A DNA stretch of 64,000 nt. Origin: Pseudomonas sp. ADAK13 (GTDB taxonomy: Bacteria; Pseudomonadota; Gammaproteobacteria; Pseudomonadales; Pseudomonadaceae). How positions within the stretch are numbered: position 1 is the first letter of the stretch; the number at the start of each line of letters is the position of its first letter. Under the pieces are notes generated by a model, which saw only the letters and a program-made list of their open reading frames with translations, was not told the origin of the DNA and did not search any database. Where the stretch lies: assembly GCF_012935715.1 (NCBI RefSeq), contig NZ_CP052860.1, positions 4,340,001-4,404,000 on the forward strand, given 5' to 3'. Made by a program: the position numbers and the translations under genes. Shown one piece after another: positions 35,303 to 43,039 of this stretch.

Positions 35303-36169
35303 TCAGCCCGCGAGGGTGTTCAGCTCGGCCAGCACTTCATCCGAAAGCTCCAGTTCGCCCACCGCGAGGTTTTCACGCAAATGGGTGACCGAGGATGTTC
35401 CGGGAATCAGCAGGACGTTGGGCGAGCGATGCAGCAACCACGCCAGCGCCAATTGCATCGGTGTGACGCCAAGCCGCTGCGCAACGTTCGACAACACCGC
35501 TGACTGCACCGGCGAGAATCCGCCCAGCGGGAAGTACGGCACATAGGCAATGCCTTCCAGGGCCAACTCGTCGATCAGCGCGTTATCGTGTTGATGGGCG
35601 ATGTTGTAGAGGTTCTGGACACACACGAAACGCACGAGTTTTCGCGCTTCGGCCACCTGGGTGGGTGTGACGTTGCTGATGCCGATATGGCGTATCAGCC
35701 CCTGTTGTTGCAGCTCGGCGATGGCGCTCAGGGGTTCTTCGATCGAGCCTTCGGCAGTGCCCATCACGCCGTGCATGGCCCGCACATTGACCACGTCCAG
35801 CACGTCCAGGCCCAGGTTGCGCAGGTTGTCATGCACAGCCTGCGTCAGCTCGGCCTTCGACGACGCGTTGAACCAGCCGCCATCGGCGCCACGACGGGCG
35901 CCCACCTTGGTGACGATCGTGAGGTCGTCTTTATACGGGTGCAACGCCTCGCGGATAATCTGATTGGTGATGTGCGGTCCGTAGAAGTCGCTGGTGTCGA
36001 TATGGTTCACGCCGCAGGCGACGGCCTCGCGCAACACAGCGAGCGCTGCATCACGGTCTTTTGGCGGGCCAAATACCCCAGGGCCAGCCAATTGCATGGC
36101 GCCGTAACCGACGCGGTTGACGGTGCGATCACCGAGAGTGAAGGTGCTGCGGTTTTCTGGGCGGGTCAT
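35303..36169 (-). CDS. Aldo/keto reductase, YdbC-like
   Basis: 288 residues. Tetrad regions: HIDTSDFYGPH (Asp, Tyr), IVTKVGARRG (Lys), VNVRAMHGV (position of the His). NADPH contact region: PGTSSVTHLRENL. The N-terminus LGDRTVNRVGYGAMQLAGPGVFG is typical of the YdbC group of oxidoreductases. It is divergent from a TetR gene across a palindrome at 36208-36221, so it is probably a TetR-controlled detoxification gene. The 3' end lies four bases from trmK, tail to tail. Confidence 0.88.
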   Translation of the reverse strand: MTRPENRSTFTLGDRTVNRVGYGAMQLAGPGVFGPPKDRDAALAVLREAVACGVNHIDTSDFYGPHITNQIIREALHPYKDDLTIVTKVGARRGADGGWFNASSKAELTQAVHDNLRNLGLDVLDVVNVRAMHGVMGTAEGSIEEPLSAIAELQQQGLIRHIGISNVTPTQVAEARKLVRFVCVQNLYNIAHQHDNALIDELALEGIAYVPYFPLGGFSPVQSAVLSNVAQRLGVTPMQLALAWLLHRSPNVLLIPGTSSVTHLRENLAVGELELSDEVLAELNTLAG

Positions 36170-36207
36170 GGCGGTGGCTCTTGCTTGACGGGAGGAAGCC
36201 TATAATA

Positions 36208-36221
36208 TGAAGGATCCTTCA
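36208..36221. promoter_or_regulatory. 14-bp perfect palindrome, candidate TetR operator
   Basis: TGAAGGATCCTTCA lies between the aldo/keto reductase (start 36169, minus) and the TetR gene (start 36241, plus). TATAAT at 36201-36206 abuts it, so binding would block that promoter. Most TetR repressors bind such palindromes in their divergent region. Confidence 0.6.
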
Positions 36222-36240
36222 GGTTTAGAATTCGCATTCC

Positions 36241-36897
36241 ATGAGCACTCCCAAAGCCTCCCTAAAGCCAAGAAAATCAGCGGTCCAGGCGCGCTCGGCG
36301 GCGACGGTCGAGGCGCTGCACACAGCGACCCTTCAGGTTCTGACGGCTCAGGGACTGGTCCGCTGCACCACGACCCGCGTGGCCGAGCGTGCGGGCATGT
36401 CGGTGGGCAGTCTCTATCAATACTATCCGAACCGCGATGCACTCCTGGCGGCAGTCATGGAAAAGCATCTGGTGCACGTGGCCCAGACCGTTGAGCAGGC
36501 CTGCGATCAACATCAGGGCACCACGGTGGCGGAAATGGCGTCGGGGTTTGTCACGGCTTTTCTGGCGGTGAAACTCATGGACCCGACGGCGTCCAAAGCC
36601 CTCTATGCCATTGCGGCCGAGCGGGGCGGTGCGGAGCTTGTGGCGCGGATCAACAAGCGGATGGTGGGCGCCGTGGCGGCGATGTTGGGGACGGCATCGG
36701 ATGCCCGTTTTGACGACCCGTTTTTAACCGCGGCCATCTCGATCAGTGCCGTGGTGGGCCCGGTGCGGACGCTGCTTGAAGGCAATGCAACGCCGGCCTA
36801 TGAAGCCGGCCTGGAACAGCAGGTGACCCGGCTGCTGCGGGCTTATCTTCAAACGTTTCAGTCGCCGCCAATTGACCGCGAAAGGGCGCCAAAGTAG
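36241..36897 (+). CDS. TetR-family regulator (divergent to aldo/keto reductase)
   Basis: 218 residues. The helix-turn-helix reads RCTTTRVAERAGMSVGSLYQYYPNRDALLAAV, a textbook TetR form, preceded by a basic tail (KASLKPRKSAVQARS). The C-terminal half is a TetR_C-like all-alpha domain. It probably represses the divergent aldo/keto reductase and itself through the palindrome at 36208-36221. No strong ribosome site is seen before the ATG. Confidence 0.87.
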   Translation: MSTPKASLKPRKSAVQARSAATVEALHTATLQVLTAQGLVRCTTTRVAERAGMSVGSLYQYYPNRDALLAAVMEKHLVHVAQTVEQACDQHQGTTVAEMASGFVTAFLAVKLMDPTASKALYAIAAERGGAELVARINKRMVGAVAAMLGTASDARFDDPFLTAAISISAVVGPVRTLLEGNATPAYEAGLEQQVTRLLRAYLQTFQSPPIDRERAPK

Positions 36898-36942
36898 CAT
36901 GAGGCCATTATTTTGATATCACTCTCGATTCAAGGATTGAAC

Positions 36943-37371
36943 ATGCTGTCCAGAGCCCTCACGGCAGGCCTGCTACTGGCCTTGGCCGGGTGTACCAACG
37001 TCAAGGTTGAGCCTGTCGCGCCTCAATACAACATCTCCCGGTTGTGCATCGAAGAGAACCCCAAAGTCGTGGTGGGGGACTTTGTCGATGGCCTGCAAAC
37101 GCTGCTGCGCAAGCACCACATTGAAAGCCGGCTGTATGCCGCGCCGGTTCCGGGCAATTGTGAATACCGTCTGACCTACACCGCCATTCGTTCCTGGGAC
37201 TTTTCTGCCTACCTGTCCGATGCCAGCGTCCGGCTCTACAAAGGCGACCAGTCCATTGGTTTTGCGCAGTACACCATGGCGGGCGGCGGGGGCTTCGATT
37301 TGTCGAAATACAACACGATCGAGGAAAAAATGGCACCGGTGATCAACCAGCTATTGGGGCAGGCCAAGTGA
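36943..37371 (+). CDS. Sbal_3080-family lipoprotein
   Basis: 142 residues. ATG at 36943 has AAGGA seven bases upstream and gives a lipoprotein signal ending LAGC (Cys near 17). The body matches the pattern I recall for the Sbal_3080 lipoprotein family: YNISRLCIEENPKVVVGDFVD, NCEYRLTYTAIRSWDF and AYLSDASVRLYKGDQSIG. The two cysteines probably form a periplasmic disulfide. Function unknown. The next lipoprotein gene starts inside its stop codon (GTGA), so they form a pair. Confidence 0.8.
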   Translation: MLSRALTAGLLLALAGCTNVKVEPVAPQYNISRLCIEENPKVVVGDFVDGLQTLLRKHHIESRLYAAPVPGNCEYRLTYTAIRSWDFSAYLSDASVRLYKGDQSIGFAQYTMAGGGGFDLSKYNTIEEKMAPVINQLLGQAK

Positions 37372-37799
37372 GCACATTCATAAAAAGTATCCCGGTCCTG
37401 TTGCTCCTGTTGCTACTGCCAGGGTGTGGTCATACCAGCACCAGCGAACCTTATTTCGAACCGCCGCCGCCACCTCCAGGCAAGGCGCTGGTTTACCTGA
37501 TGCGAACCCAGGTTATCCAGGGCAGCTTCTATGACAGCGTGTTCAGTATCGATGACAGCGCAATCGTGGGGCTGAGCAGCGAGACCTATTCCTGGGTGCT
37601 GGTCAGCCCTGGCGTGCACAAGGTTTCGGCCGGACAGCAGCCGCATCCCCGAAACGTATTCCTGACGCTCTCAGTTGAGCCGGGCAAGGAATACTTCGTT
37701 GAGTACACCCAGGAGAACATGTTCGAGAAGATTCGCAAGCGGGAGCCGAACGAAGGGAAAACCATGGTGCGCGGGTATTCGTATATACCGGTGAAGTGA
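37368..37799 (+). CDS. DUF2846-like lipoprotein
   Basis: 143 residues from a GTG that overlaps the previous stop. The lipoprotein signal is Leu-rich and ends LPGC (Cys near 20). A proline run (PPPPPPG) is followed by KALVYLMRTQ, SWVLVSPGVHKVSAG and LSVEPGKEYFVEY, the strand pattern of DUF2846 lipoproteins that resemble PEGA-type carbohydrate-recognition beta sandwiches. Function unknown. Confidence 0.75.
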   Translation: MSTFIKSIPVLLLLLLLPGCGHTSTSEPYFEPPPPPPGKALVYLMRTQVIQGSFYDSVFSIDDSAIVGLSSETYSWVLVSPGVHKVSAGQQPHPRNVFLTLSVEPGKEYFVEYTQENMFEKIRKREPNEGKTMVRGYSYIPVK

Positions 37800-37956
37800 C
37801 GGCGCGGTTGCAACGACTGCGCAGGTTAACCCCGGTGCCCCGGCACTAATGTAAGGAGTGATGGTCAATAACCCCCGCACGACTGTGAGCGGTCGTGTGG
37901 CTCGGAATAGAGCCTCGCGGTACGTTTTTTCCTCCCTCCCATTTGAAGATTTAACC

Positions 37957-38820
37957 ATGCACCTTCGCAAAATTGCAGTTGGGCTGTCGGCCCTTGTTTT
38001 GCTCTCCACCGGGGCGCAAGCCCGGGGCCTGCTGGACCTCATCACGCCGCATCAGCAACACACCTCCCGCTCGGGCTCCATCAGTCAGGGCGCAGCCCTG
38101 GACCTCTATTCAAACCAACAGAAAAAGCCGTCGTTCGACAGTTGCGCCGACCTGTTCCCGGCCGCGCAACCGATCAACACCGCCACCGTGCCGGCCACCA
38201 TGAAACCCCTGGCGCTGTGTTCCGATAATTTTGCGGTGCTCTACTCGCAAACCAGCAAGACCCCGCTGGTGGTGGTCGAGCGCCTGAATGCCGGCCAGTT
38301 GCAGGACGCCAAAGGCGAGGAGCGCACCAACCAGTTTTACCCGGACCCGCGCATTCCCAAGGGCGCGCGCGCCGAGTTGAGTGACTACCGTGGCCAACAC
38401 CCGGCGGTGGACCGTGGCCATCAATCGCCGGCCGCCGATGCGCCGAGCACCAACGCCATGGCCCAATCCTTCGCGCTGTCGAACATGGTGCCGCAAGACC
38501 CCACCAACAACCGCAAGATCTGGAGCAAGGTCGAGGCGGACGTGCGCAAGTTCGCCAAGCGCGCCGACGGCAATGTGTTTGTGTTCACCGGCCCGCTGTT
38601 TGACCCGGGCTACAGCACCATCGGCGACAACAAGGTCTGGGTGCCGACCCGCCTGTTCAAGCTGGTATACGACGTATCGTCCCAGCGTGCCTGGGCCTAC
38701 GTGCTGCCCAACGCTGAAACCCGTATCGAGAAACCGATGGACTACGCGACGTTTGTGAAGACCACCGGGCTCAAGCTGTTGGGTAACCTGCCGGTGACGG
38801 GGTCTGTCGGGCGCACTTGA
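37957..38820 (+). CDS. Secreted DNA/RNA non-specific endonuclease (DRGH family)
   Basis: 287 residues. The ATG at 37957 gives a signal peptide (LSALVLLSTGAQA). The beta-beta-alpha-metal nuclease core shows DRGHQSPAAD with the catalytic His at about residue 155, followed by the metal-binding Asn in the SNMVPQDPTNNRKIWSKVE helix and VFVFTGPLFDPGY. Serratia-type enzymes of this family cut single- and double-stranded DNA and RNA outside the cell or in the periplasm. No immunity gene is adjacent and there is no secretion-toxin domain, so a nutrient-scavenging or periplasmic nuclease is most likely. Confidence 0.9.
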   Translation: MHLRKIAVGLSALVLLSTGAQARGLLDLITPHQQHTSRSGSISQGAALDLYSNQQKKPSFDSCADLFPAAQPINTATVPATMKPLALCSDNFAVLYSQTSKTPLVVVERLNAGQLQDAKGEERTNQFYPDPRIPKGARAELSDYRGQHPAVDRGHQSPAADAPSTNAMAQSFALSNMVPQDPTNNRKIWSKVEADVRKFAKRADGNVFVFTGPLFDPGYSTIGDNKVWVPTRLFKLVYDVSSQRAWAYVLPNAETRIEKPMDYATFVKTTGLKLLGNLPVTGSVGRT

Positions 38821-38839
38821 CGGCCTGAAACCGGGTGCG

Positions 38840-39019
38840 TCACTTGCCCTTTTTCAACGTCTTCAACCGCAGCGTTGCTCGCTGCACAGCGGCCATCTTC
38901 TCTGGCCGCTTCATCCTTTTCCATTTGCGAATATCGTCCTTGGTGCGTCCACAACTCACGCACAGCTCACCACTGAGCTGGCAGGTGGAGACGCACGGAT
39001 TCTCGATATCTTTAGCCAA
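38840..39019 (-). CDS. DUF1289 small Cys-rich protein (TTG start)
   Basis: 59 residues. TTG at 39019 with AAGGGG seven bases upstream gives MAKDIENPCVSTCQLS, the usual start of short DUF1289 proteins. Four cysteines (CVSTC, then CVSCGRT) form the presumed metal- or Fe-S-binding site. A basic C-terminal tail follows (KWKRMKRPEK to KKGK). Family function is not established. The stop is at 38840-38842, beyond the nuclease gene that runs the other way. It starts four bases after the stop of the upstream conserved hypothetical and so belongs to its transcript. Confidence 0.82.
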   Translation of the reverse strand: MAKDIENPCVSTCQLSGELCVSCGRTKDDIRKWKRMKRPEKMAAVQRATLRLKTLKKGK

Positions 39020-39023
39020 GGCT

Positions 39024-39395
39024 TTACCCCTTTACGGCATACAGTTTGAGCAGGCGCAGGCGCCAATCGCCGCCATGCTGCAGGTGGCATTCTTCCTCGG
39101 AGTCGAAGCGCACGTAGCGGTCCGAAGAAGGGCGATCCACCCCGGCATCCTCCAGCGCCGTGGCCGTCAGCTCGCGCATGCGCCGGTCCAGCCCGCTTGA
39201 AAGGGCCAGCTCCCGGTTCGCCCGTGTATCGAACACCCAGATGACGACCAGGCTTTGGGCAAAGGCCAGGTAGTCGACTTCGTGGGTCAGCCAGTCGAAG
39301 CCGGTGATTTCGGCCTTGGCGATTTCACAGGCCTCGGTCAGGGCCGCGACCAGGCGACGTTCAATCCGGGCGCTGTCGCGTGTGTTTGAAGGCAT
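39024..39395 (-). CDS. Conserved hypothetical protein
   Basis: 123 residues, no signal peptide or membrane segment. It appears soluble and mixed alpha/beta: RIERRLVAALTEACEIAKAE, FDWLTHEVDYLAFAQSLVVIWVFD, then an Arg/Glu-rich helix. I recognise it only as a type common in pseudomonads, with no assigned function; the central hydrophobic strand and cytoplasmic nature recall Fis-like or restriction-fold fragments but nothing firm. It precedes the DUF1289 gene in one transcript and lies beside the tandem repeat region on its 5' side. Confidence 0.7.
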   Translation of the reverse strand: MPSNTRDSARIERRLVAALTEACEIAKAEITGFDWLTHEVDYLAFAQSLVVIWVFDTRANRELALSSGLDRRMRELTATALEDAGVDRPSSDRYVRFDSEEECHLQHGGDWRLRLLKLYAVKG

Positions 39396-39444
39396 GGTGA
39401 TTCCTGGATGGGTGATGGCTGGGATGATACCCGAGAGATCAACG

Positions 39445-40369
39445 GTGGGAGCTGTCGAGCTTCAGCGAGGCTGCGAAGGCGGACTGACAGGCGACATCTT
39501 TATCGGCAGGCAGGGCCTCTTCGCAGCCTCGCTGGGGCTCGACAGCTCCCACATTGGATTGGGTTTGTTTATGGGAACGCGGCTTCCTGAGCCCGTCAGC
39601 CAGGCGAACACATTGTTCAATGCTGCGAAGATCAACTGTGGGAGCTGTCGAGCTTCAGCGAGGCTGCGAAGGCGGACTGGCAGGCGACATCTTTATCGAC
39701 TGACAGGGCCTCTTCGCAGCCTCGCTGAGGCTCGACAGCTCCCACACTGGATTGGGTTTGTTTGTGGGAGCGCGGCGTTCTGAGCCTAGTCAGCCAGGCG
39801 AGCACATTGTTCAAGGATGTGGGAGATCAACTGTGGGAGCTGTCGAGCTTTAGCGAGGCTGCGAAGGCGGACTGGCAGGCGACATCTTTATCGACTGACA
39901 GGGCCTCTTCGCAGCCTCGCTGGGGCTCGACAGCTCCCACACTGGATTGGGTTTGTTTGTGGGAACCCGGTTTCCTGAGCCCGTCAGCCAGGCGAGCACA
40001 TTGTTCAAGGCTATGGGAGATCAACTGTGGGAGCTGTCGAGCTTTAGCGAGGCTGCGATGGCGGACTGGCAGGCGACATCTTTATCGACTGACAGGGCCT
40101 CTTCGCAGCCTCGCTGGGGCTCGACAGCTCCCACACTGGATTGGGTTTGTTTGTGGGAACCCGGTTTCCTGAGCCCGTCAGCCAGGCGAGCACATTGTTC
40201 AATGCTGCGAAGATCAACTGTGGGAGCTGTCGAGCTTCAGCGAGGCTGCGAAGGCGGACTGGCAGGCGACATCTTTATCGGCAGACAGGGCCTCTTCGCA
40301 GCCTCGCTGGGGCTCGACAGCTCCCACATTGGATTGGGTTTGTCTCCCACACTGGATTGGGTTTGCCTG
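39445..40369. repeat. Five tandem copies of a ~194-bp unit built on a REP-like palindrome
   Basis: The motif GGGAGCTGTCGAGC starts at 39447, 39640, 39835, 40029 and 40222, giving periods of 193, 195, 194 and 193 bases. Each unit contains a ~108-base imperfect inverted repeat, GTGGGAGCTGTCGAGCTT...GCGAGGCTGCGA and its complement ending in CTCGACAGCTCCCAC. A ~85-base spacer containing ATTGGATTGGGTTTG and TCAGCCAGGCGA is conserved as well. The last copy ends with a small duplication of CTCCCACACTGGATTGGG. No gene is seen in the array, which lies between the conserved hypothetical gene (start side) and the MFS gene (stop side). Long open frames through it are repeat artefacts. Confidence 0.9.
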
Positions 40370-41593
40370 TCAGATTTTCTTTGGCCGATCCAGCTTGCGC
40401 GTCATGGTATAGACCGCCACCCCGGCGGCCAGGATGCCCGAGGCCGCGCCGACGGCCAGCGCCCAACGCGGGCCAAGATGGTCGGCCACCCACCCCACAA
40501 TCGGTGCGCCAATCGGCGTGCCGCCAAGGGCCACGCCTACCCGCAGGGCGATCACCCGGCCGCGCATGGCGGGTTCGGTGGTGAGTTGCATCAGGCTGTT
40601 GGTGGTGTTGCTGAAGGTCAGGGCGCCCACGCCGATGATCACCAGTGCCCCGGCGAACAGCCAGTAGTTCGGAGCGATCGCCGCCAGCGTGCAACCCACC
40701 CCGAACACCAGCGCGCCGTACAGCAGCGACTTGAAGTGTGGCCGCTCGCGGCCGGCGGCGAGCAGCGCCCCGGCGATGGTGCCGATGGCCAGGGTCGACG
40801 TCAGCAGGCCATAGCCACGGGCATCGGCATGGAACACGGTGACGGCCATGGTCGAGATGAAAATCGGGAAGTTCATGCCGAAGGTGCCGATCAAAAACAG
40901 CATGATCAGGATCGCCATCAGGTCCGGTCGGGCCCACACATAGCGCAAGCCTTCGGTCAGGCTGCCCTTGGTGCGCAGTGCCCGCAGGCGGGTGTGCAGG
41001 CCGGAAACCCGCAGCAGAAACAGCGAGGCCAGCACCGCGAAAAAGCTCGCGCCATTGAGCAGGAACGCCCAGCCGGTGCCCACCGACGCGATGGTCACCC
41101 CGGCCACGGCCGGGCCAATCATGCGGGCCATGTTGAACGAGGTGGAATTGAGCGCGATGGCGTTGGACAGGTCCGCTTCGCCCACCAGGTCCGCCACGAA
41201 AATCTGCCGCACGGGGGCGTCGAATGCAGAGGCGCAGCCCGACAAAAACGCGAACGCATACACGTGCCACAGCTGCACGATGCCGGTCAGGGTAAACACC
41301 CCCAGCATCAGCGCCAGCACGCCCATCACGCCCTGGGTGACGATCAGCAGCTTGCGCTTGTCGTAGTGGTCGGCGGCGAAGCCGGTCCAGGGCAGCAACA
41401 GCAATTGCGGCCCGAACTGCAACGCCATGACGATGCCGACGGCCGAGGCGTTATGCGGCGTGAGCTGGGTCAGCACCAGCCAGTCCTGGGCCGTGCGTTG
41501 CATCCAGGTGCCGATATTCGACACCAGGGCACCGGCGGCCCAGATACGGTAATTGACGCTGCGCAGCGAGCGGAAAATGCCCATCGAACTCAC
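40370..41593 (-). CDS. MFS transporter, DHA3/EntS type
   Basis: 407 residues. TM1 region FRSLRSVNYRIWAAGALVSNIGTWMQ and QDWLVLTQLT are typical of the MFS_3 exporters that include the enterobactin exporter EntS. The loop DHYDKRKLLI and AFDAPVRQIFVADLV complete the N-terminal half. It is the last gene of a four-gene minus-strand operon (MarR, isochorismatase-like hydrolase, small membrane protein, this gene); its start overlaps the previous stop. It could export a small aromatic or siderophore-like product, but no siderophore synthase genes are nearby. Confidence 0.88.
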   Translation of the reverse strand: MSSMGIFRSLRSVNYRIWAAGALVSNIGTWMQRTAQDWLVLTQLTPHNASAVGIVMALQFGPQLLLLPWTGFAADHYDKRKLLIVTQGVMGVLALMLGVFTLTGIVQLWHVYAFAFLSGCASAFDAPVRQIFVADLVGEADLSNAIALNSTSFNMARMIGPAVAGVTIASVGTGWAFLLNGASFFAVLASLFLLRVSGLHTRLRALRTKGSLTEGLRYVWARPDLMAILIMLFLIGTFGMNFPIFISTMAVTVFHADARGYGLLTSTLAIGTIAGALLAAGRERPHFKSLLYGALVFGVGCTLAAIAPNYWLFAGALVIIGVGALTFSNTTNSLMQLTTEPAMRGRVIALRVGVALGGTPIGAPIVGWVADHLGPRWALAVGAASGILAAGVAVYTMTRKLDRPKKI

Positions 41594-41925
41594 ACCGGCC
41601 TTGAGGGATTACCACCGTTGAAGCGCCCGAAATGCTGCGCCAGGAACACACTCAGCACCAAGGCCCCGAGCCCGAGGGCGAGCACATCAGGCGTGTTGTC
41701 GAGCGCGAAATCCCCGACCCGGCAGACCAGCACATAGCCGATCACCAGGTTGAGAAACCCCCAGAGCACATTCAGCGTCGAGGAAGACCGCCCTTGGCCG
41801 CGCGGCTTGGCAAATGGCGTCTGGAATGACTGGCCCATCAAGCCACTGACGCAATGCGGCACCGCGTTGGCGAGCAACACACCGCCGAAGAAGTAAGACA
41901 CCAGTTCATGCCACTGCATCGTCAC
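41590..41925 (-). CDS. Small membrane protein (unknown)
   Basis: 111 residues with a hydrophobic segment in the N-terminal part (LVSYFFGGVLLANAVPHCVSG), one centrally (LNVLWGFLNLVIGYVLV) and one near the C-terminus (VLALGLGALVLSVFLAQHF). No family is recognised. It overlaps the flanking genes by four bases on both sides, so it is coupled in the MarR-hydrolase-MFS operon. It may be an accessory to the MFS transporter. Confidence 0.75.
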   Translation of the reverse strand: MTMQWHELVSYFFGGVLLANAVPHCVSGLMGQSFQTPFAKPRGQGRSSSTLNVLWGFLNLVIGYVLVCRVGDFALDNTPDVLALGLGALVLSVFLAQHFGRFNGGNPSRPV

Positions 41926-42485
41926 GCACCCCTTGTTTCAAGCAAGCCGATGATGTGTTGCGCCGTACCGGTTTCGCCCAGCTTCGGAAAGATCTGGTTC
42001 AGGCTGTAGTGGTGGGCTTCGGCGTTCGCATCGGTCATGGCGTCGATGGCCAGGGTTACGTTGAAACCCGCTTCATAGGCCTGGCGGGCGGTGGACTCGA
42101 CGCCGGTGCCGGTGGCCACCCCGGTGATCACCACTTGGGTCACGCCGAGCGCCTTCAACCGCGCCTCAAGATCGGTGCTGGCGAAGGCGCCCCAGGTGCG
42201 TTTGGTCACCACAAGGTCGCCGGGTTGCTGACCGAGTTCAGGCAGCAGGTCGGTCCATCCCGGTGGAAACACATCGCTGCGCCGTGGCCGCTCGGTGCGC
42301 CCGGGTGCAAAGCCTGTGACGTTGACCAGCACCACCGGCAAGCCACGTTCACGGAACGCATCGAGCAGTGCACGGGAGCGTTCGACCACACCGCCGATGG
42401 GGTGGATGAACGGGTACTCGGCGATGCCTTTTTGCAAGTCCACGATGATCAGCGCGGTGTTGGGATCCAGCGAGGTGACGGCCAT
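41922..42485 (-). CDS. Isochorismatase-like hydrolase lacking the nucleophilic Cys
   Basis: 187 residues of the isochorismatase/nicotinamidase fold. Asp16 in LIIVDLQKG and Lys95 in VVTKRTWGAF are in the usual triad positions. The third position, a Cys in the cysteine hydrolases (pattern GxAxxxCVxxTAR), is Gly128 here (GVATGTGVESTAR). The same loss is known in true isochorismatases such as EntB and PhzD, which cleave a vinyl ether by acid catalysis and do not need the Cys. So a vinyl-ether or other Cys-independent hydrolysis is more likely than amide hydrolysis. It is the second gene of the MarR-headed operon with an exporter. Confidence 0.85.
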   Translation of the reverse strand: MAVTSLDPNTALIIVDLQKGIAEYPFIHPIGGVVERSRALLDAFRERGLPVVLVNVTGFAPGRTERPRRSDVFPPGWTDLLPELGQQPGDLVVTKRTWGAFASTDLEARLKALGVTQVVITGVATGTGVESTARQAYEAGFNVTLAIDAMTDANAEAHHYSLNQIFPKLGETGTAQHIIGLLETRGA

Positions 42486-42513
42486 GGAATGTCCTCAAAC
42501 GGGAAGGGGTGGC

Positions 42514-42966
42514 TCAAAAATCGGCGAGGCGCTCCAGCAGCTTTACGGCCGCCGCGAGTTCGGCTTGTTCGTCGGCAGACAGTTGCTCCTGCAGCGCCCG
42601 CAACAGCCAATCGTCCTTGGCGGCCCGGCTGGCGATCAGGTGTTTGCGAAAGCCGGGTGTCAGCTCGATCAGGGTTTGGCGCCCATCGCTGGGGTCGGGT
42701 TTGCCCGTGACGGCTTTCATCGTTTCAAGCCCGGCCACGGTGATGCGCATGGACTGCGGGCGCACGCTCTCGGCCCGGGCCAGGGCCGAGACGGTGCTGG
42801 GGCCGTCACGGTCCAGGCGCAGCAGCACCGACTTCTGGGCGGAGGTGAAATCATTCGGATGGGTTTGTTCCCGCAGCCGGCGGATCAGCTTGCCCAGGGA
42901 GATGCGCAGTTCGGCGGCCAGGGCGGCGGCGGAATGGGTTTCTGGGGTGTTGGAGGATCTGTTCAT
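42514..42966 (-). CDS. MarR-family regulator heading a four-gene operon
   Basis: 150 residues. The core is KSVLLRLDRDGPSTVSALARAESVRPQSMRITVAGLETM, the winged helix with recognition helix, then the wing around DPSDGRQTLIELTPGF. It lies 28 bases before the hydrolase gene on the same strand and so is the first gene of the operon, probably autoregulated through the palindrome at 42993-43006. The ligand may be an aromatic acid, as for many MarR proteins. Confidence 0.88.
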   Translation of the reverse strand: MNRSSNTPETHSAAALAAELRISLGKLIRRLREQTHPNDFTSAQKSVLLRLDRDGPSTVSALARAESVRPQSMRITVAGLETMKAVTGKPDPSDGRQTLIELTPGFRKHLIASRAAKDDWLLRALQEQLSADEQAELAAAVKLLERLADF

Positions 42967-42992
42967 GCCCGGACACTAGCATGCGTGCAGAA

Positions 42993-43006
42993 AAACTGTA
43001 CAGTTT
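42993..43006. promoter_or_regulatory. 14-bp perfect palindrome, candidate MarR operator
   Basis: AAACTGTACAGTTT lies 27 bases upstream of the MarR start codon (42966), where it would cover the promoter of the marR-hydrolase-MFS operon. Its symmetry and AT-rich flanks fit a MarR site. Confidence 0.6.
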
Positions 43007-43039
43007 AGCTGTATGAAATTTTTGTCAGAAAACCCTGCA

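Noticed and set aside
36943..38820. Toxin-immunity or contact-dependent system (nuclease next to lipoproteins)
   Set aside because: The DRGH nuclease has its own simple signal peptide, no delivery domain and no adjacent immunity gene; the lipoproteins belong to general families.
39445..40369. Possible CRISPR array
   Set aside because: Repeats are about 194 bases with conserved rather than unique spacers and contain long palindromes; no cas genes are present.
39947..41737. A 596-codon plus-strand open frame starting in the tandem repeat
   Set aside because: It reads through repeat units and then antisense to the MFS exporter; the repeat period is not a multiple of a coding pattern.
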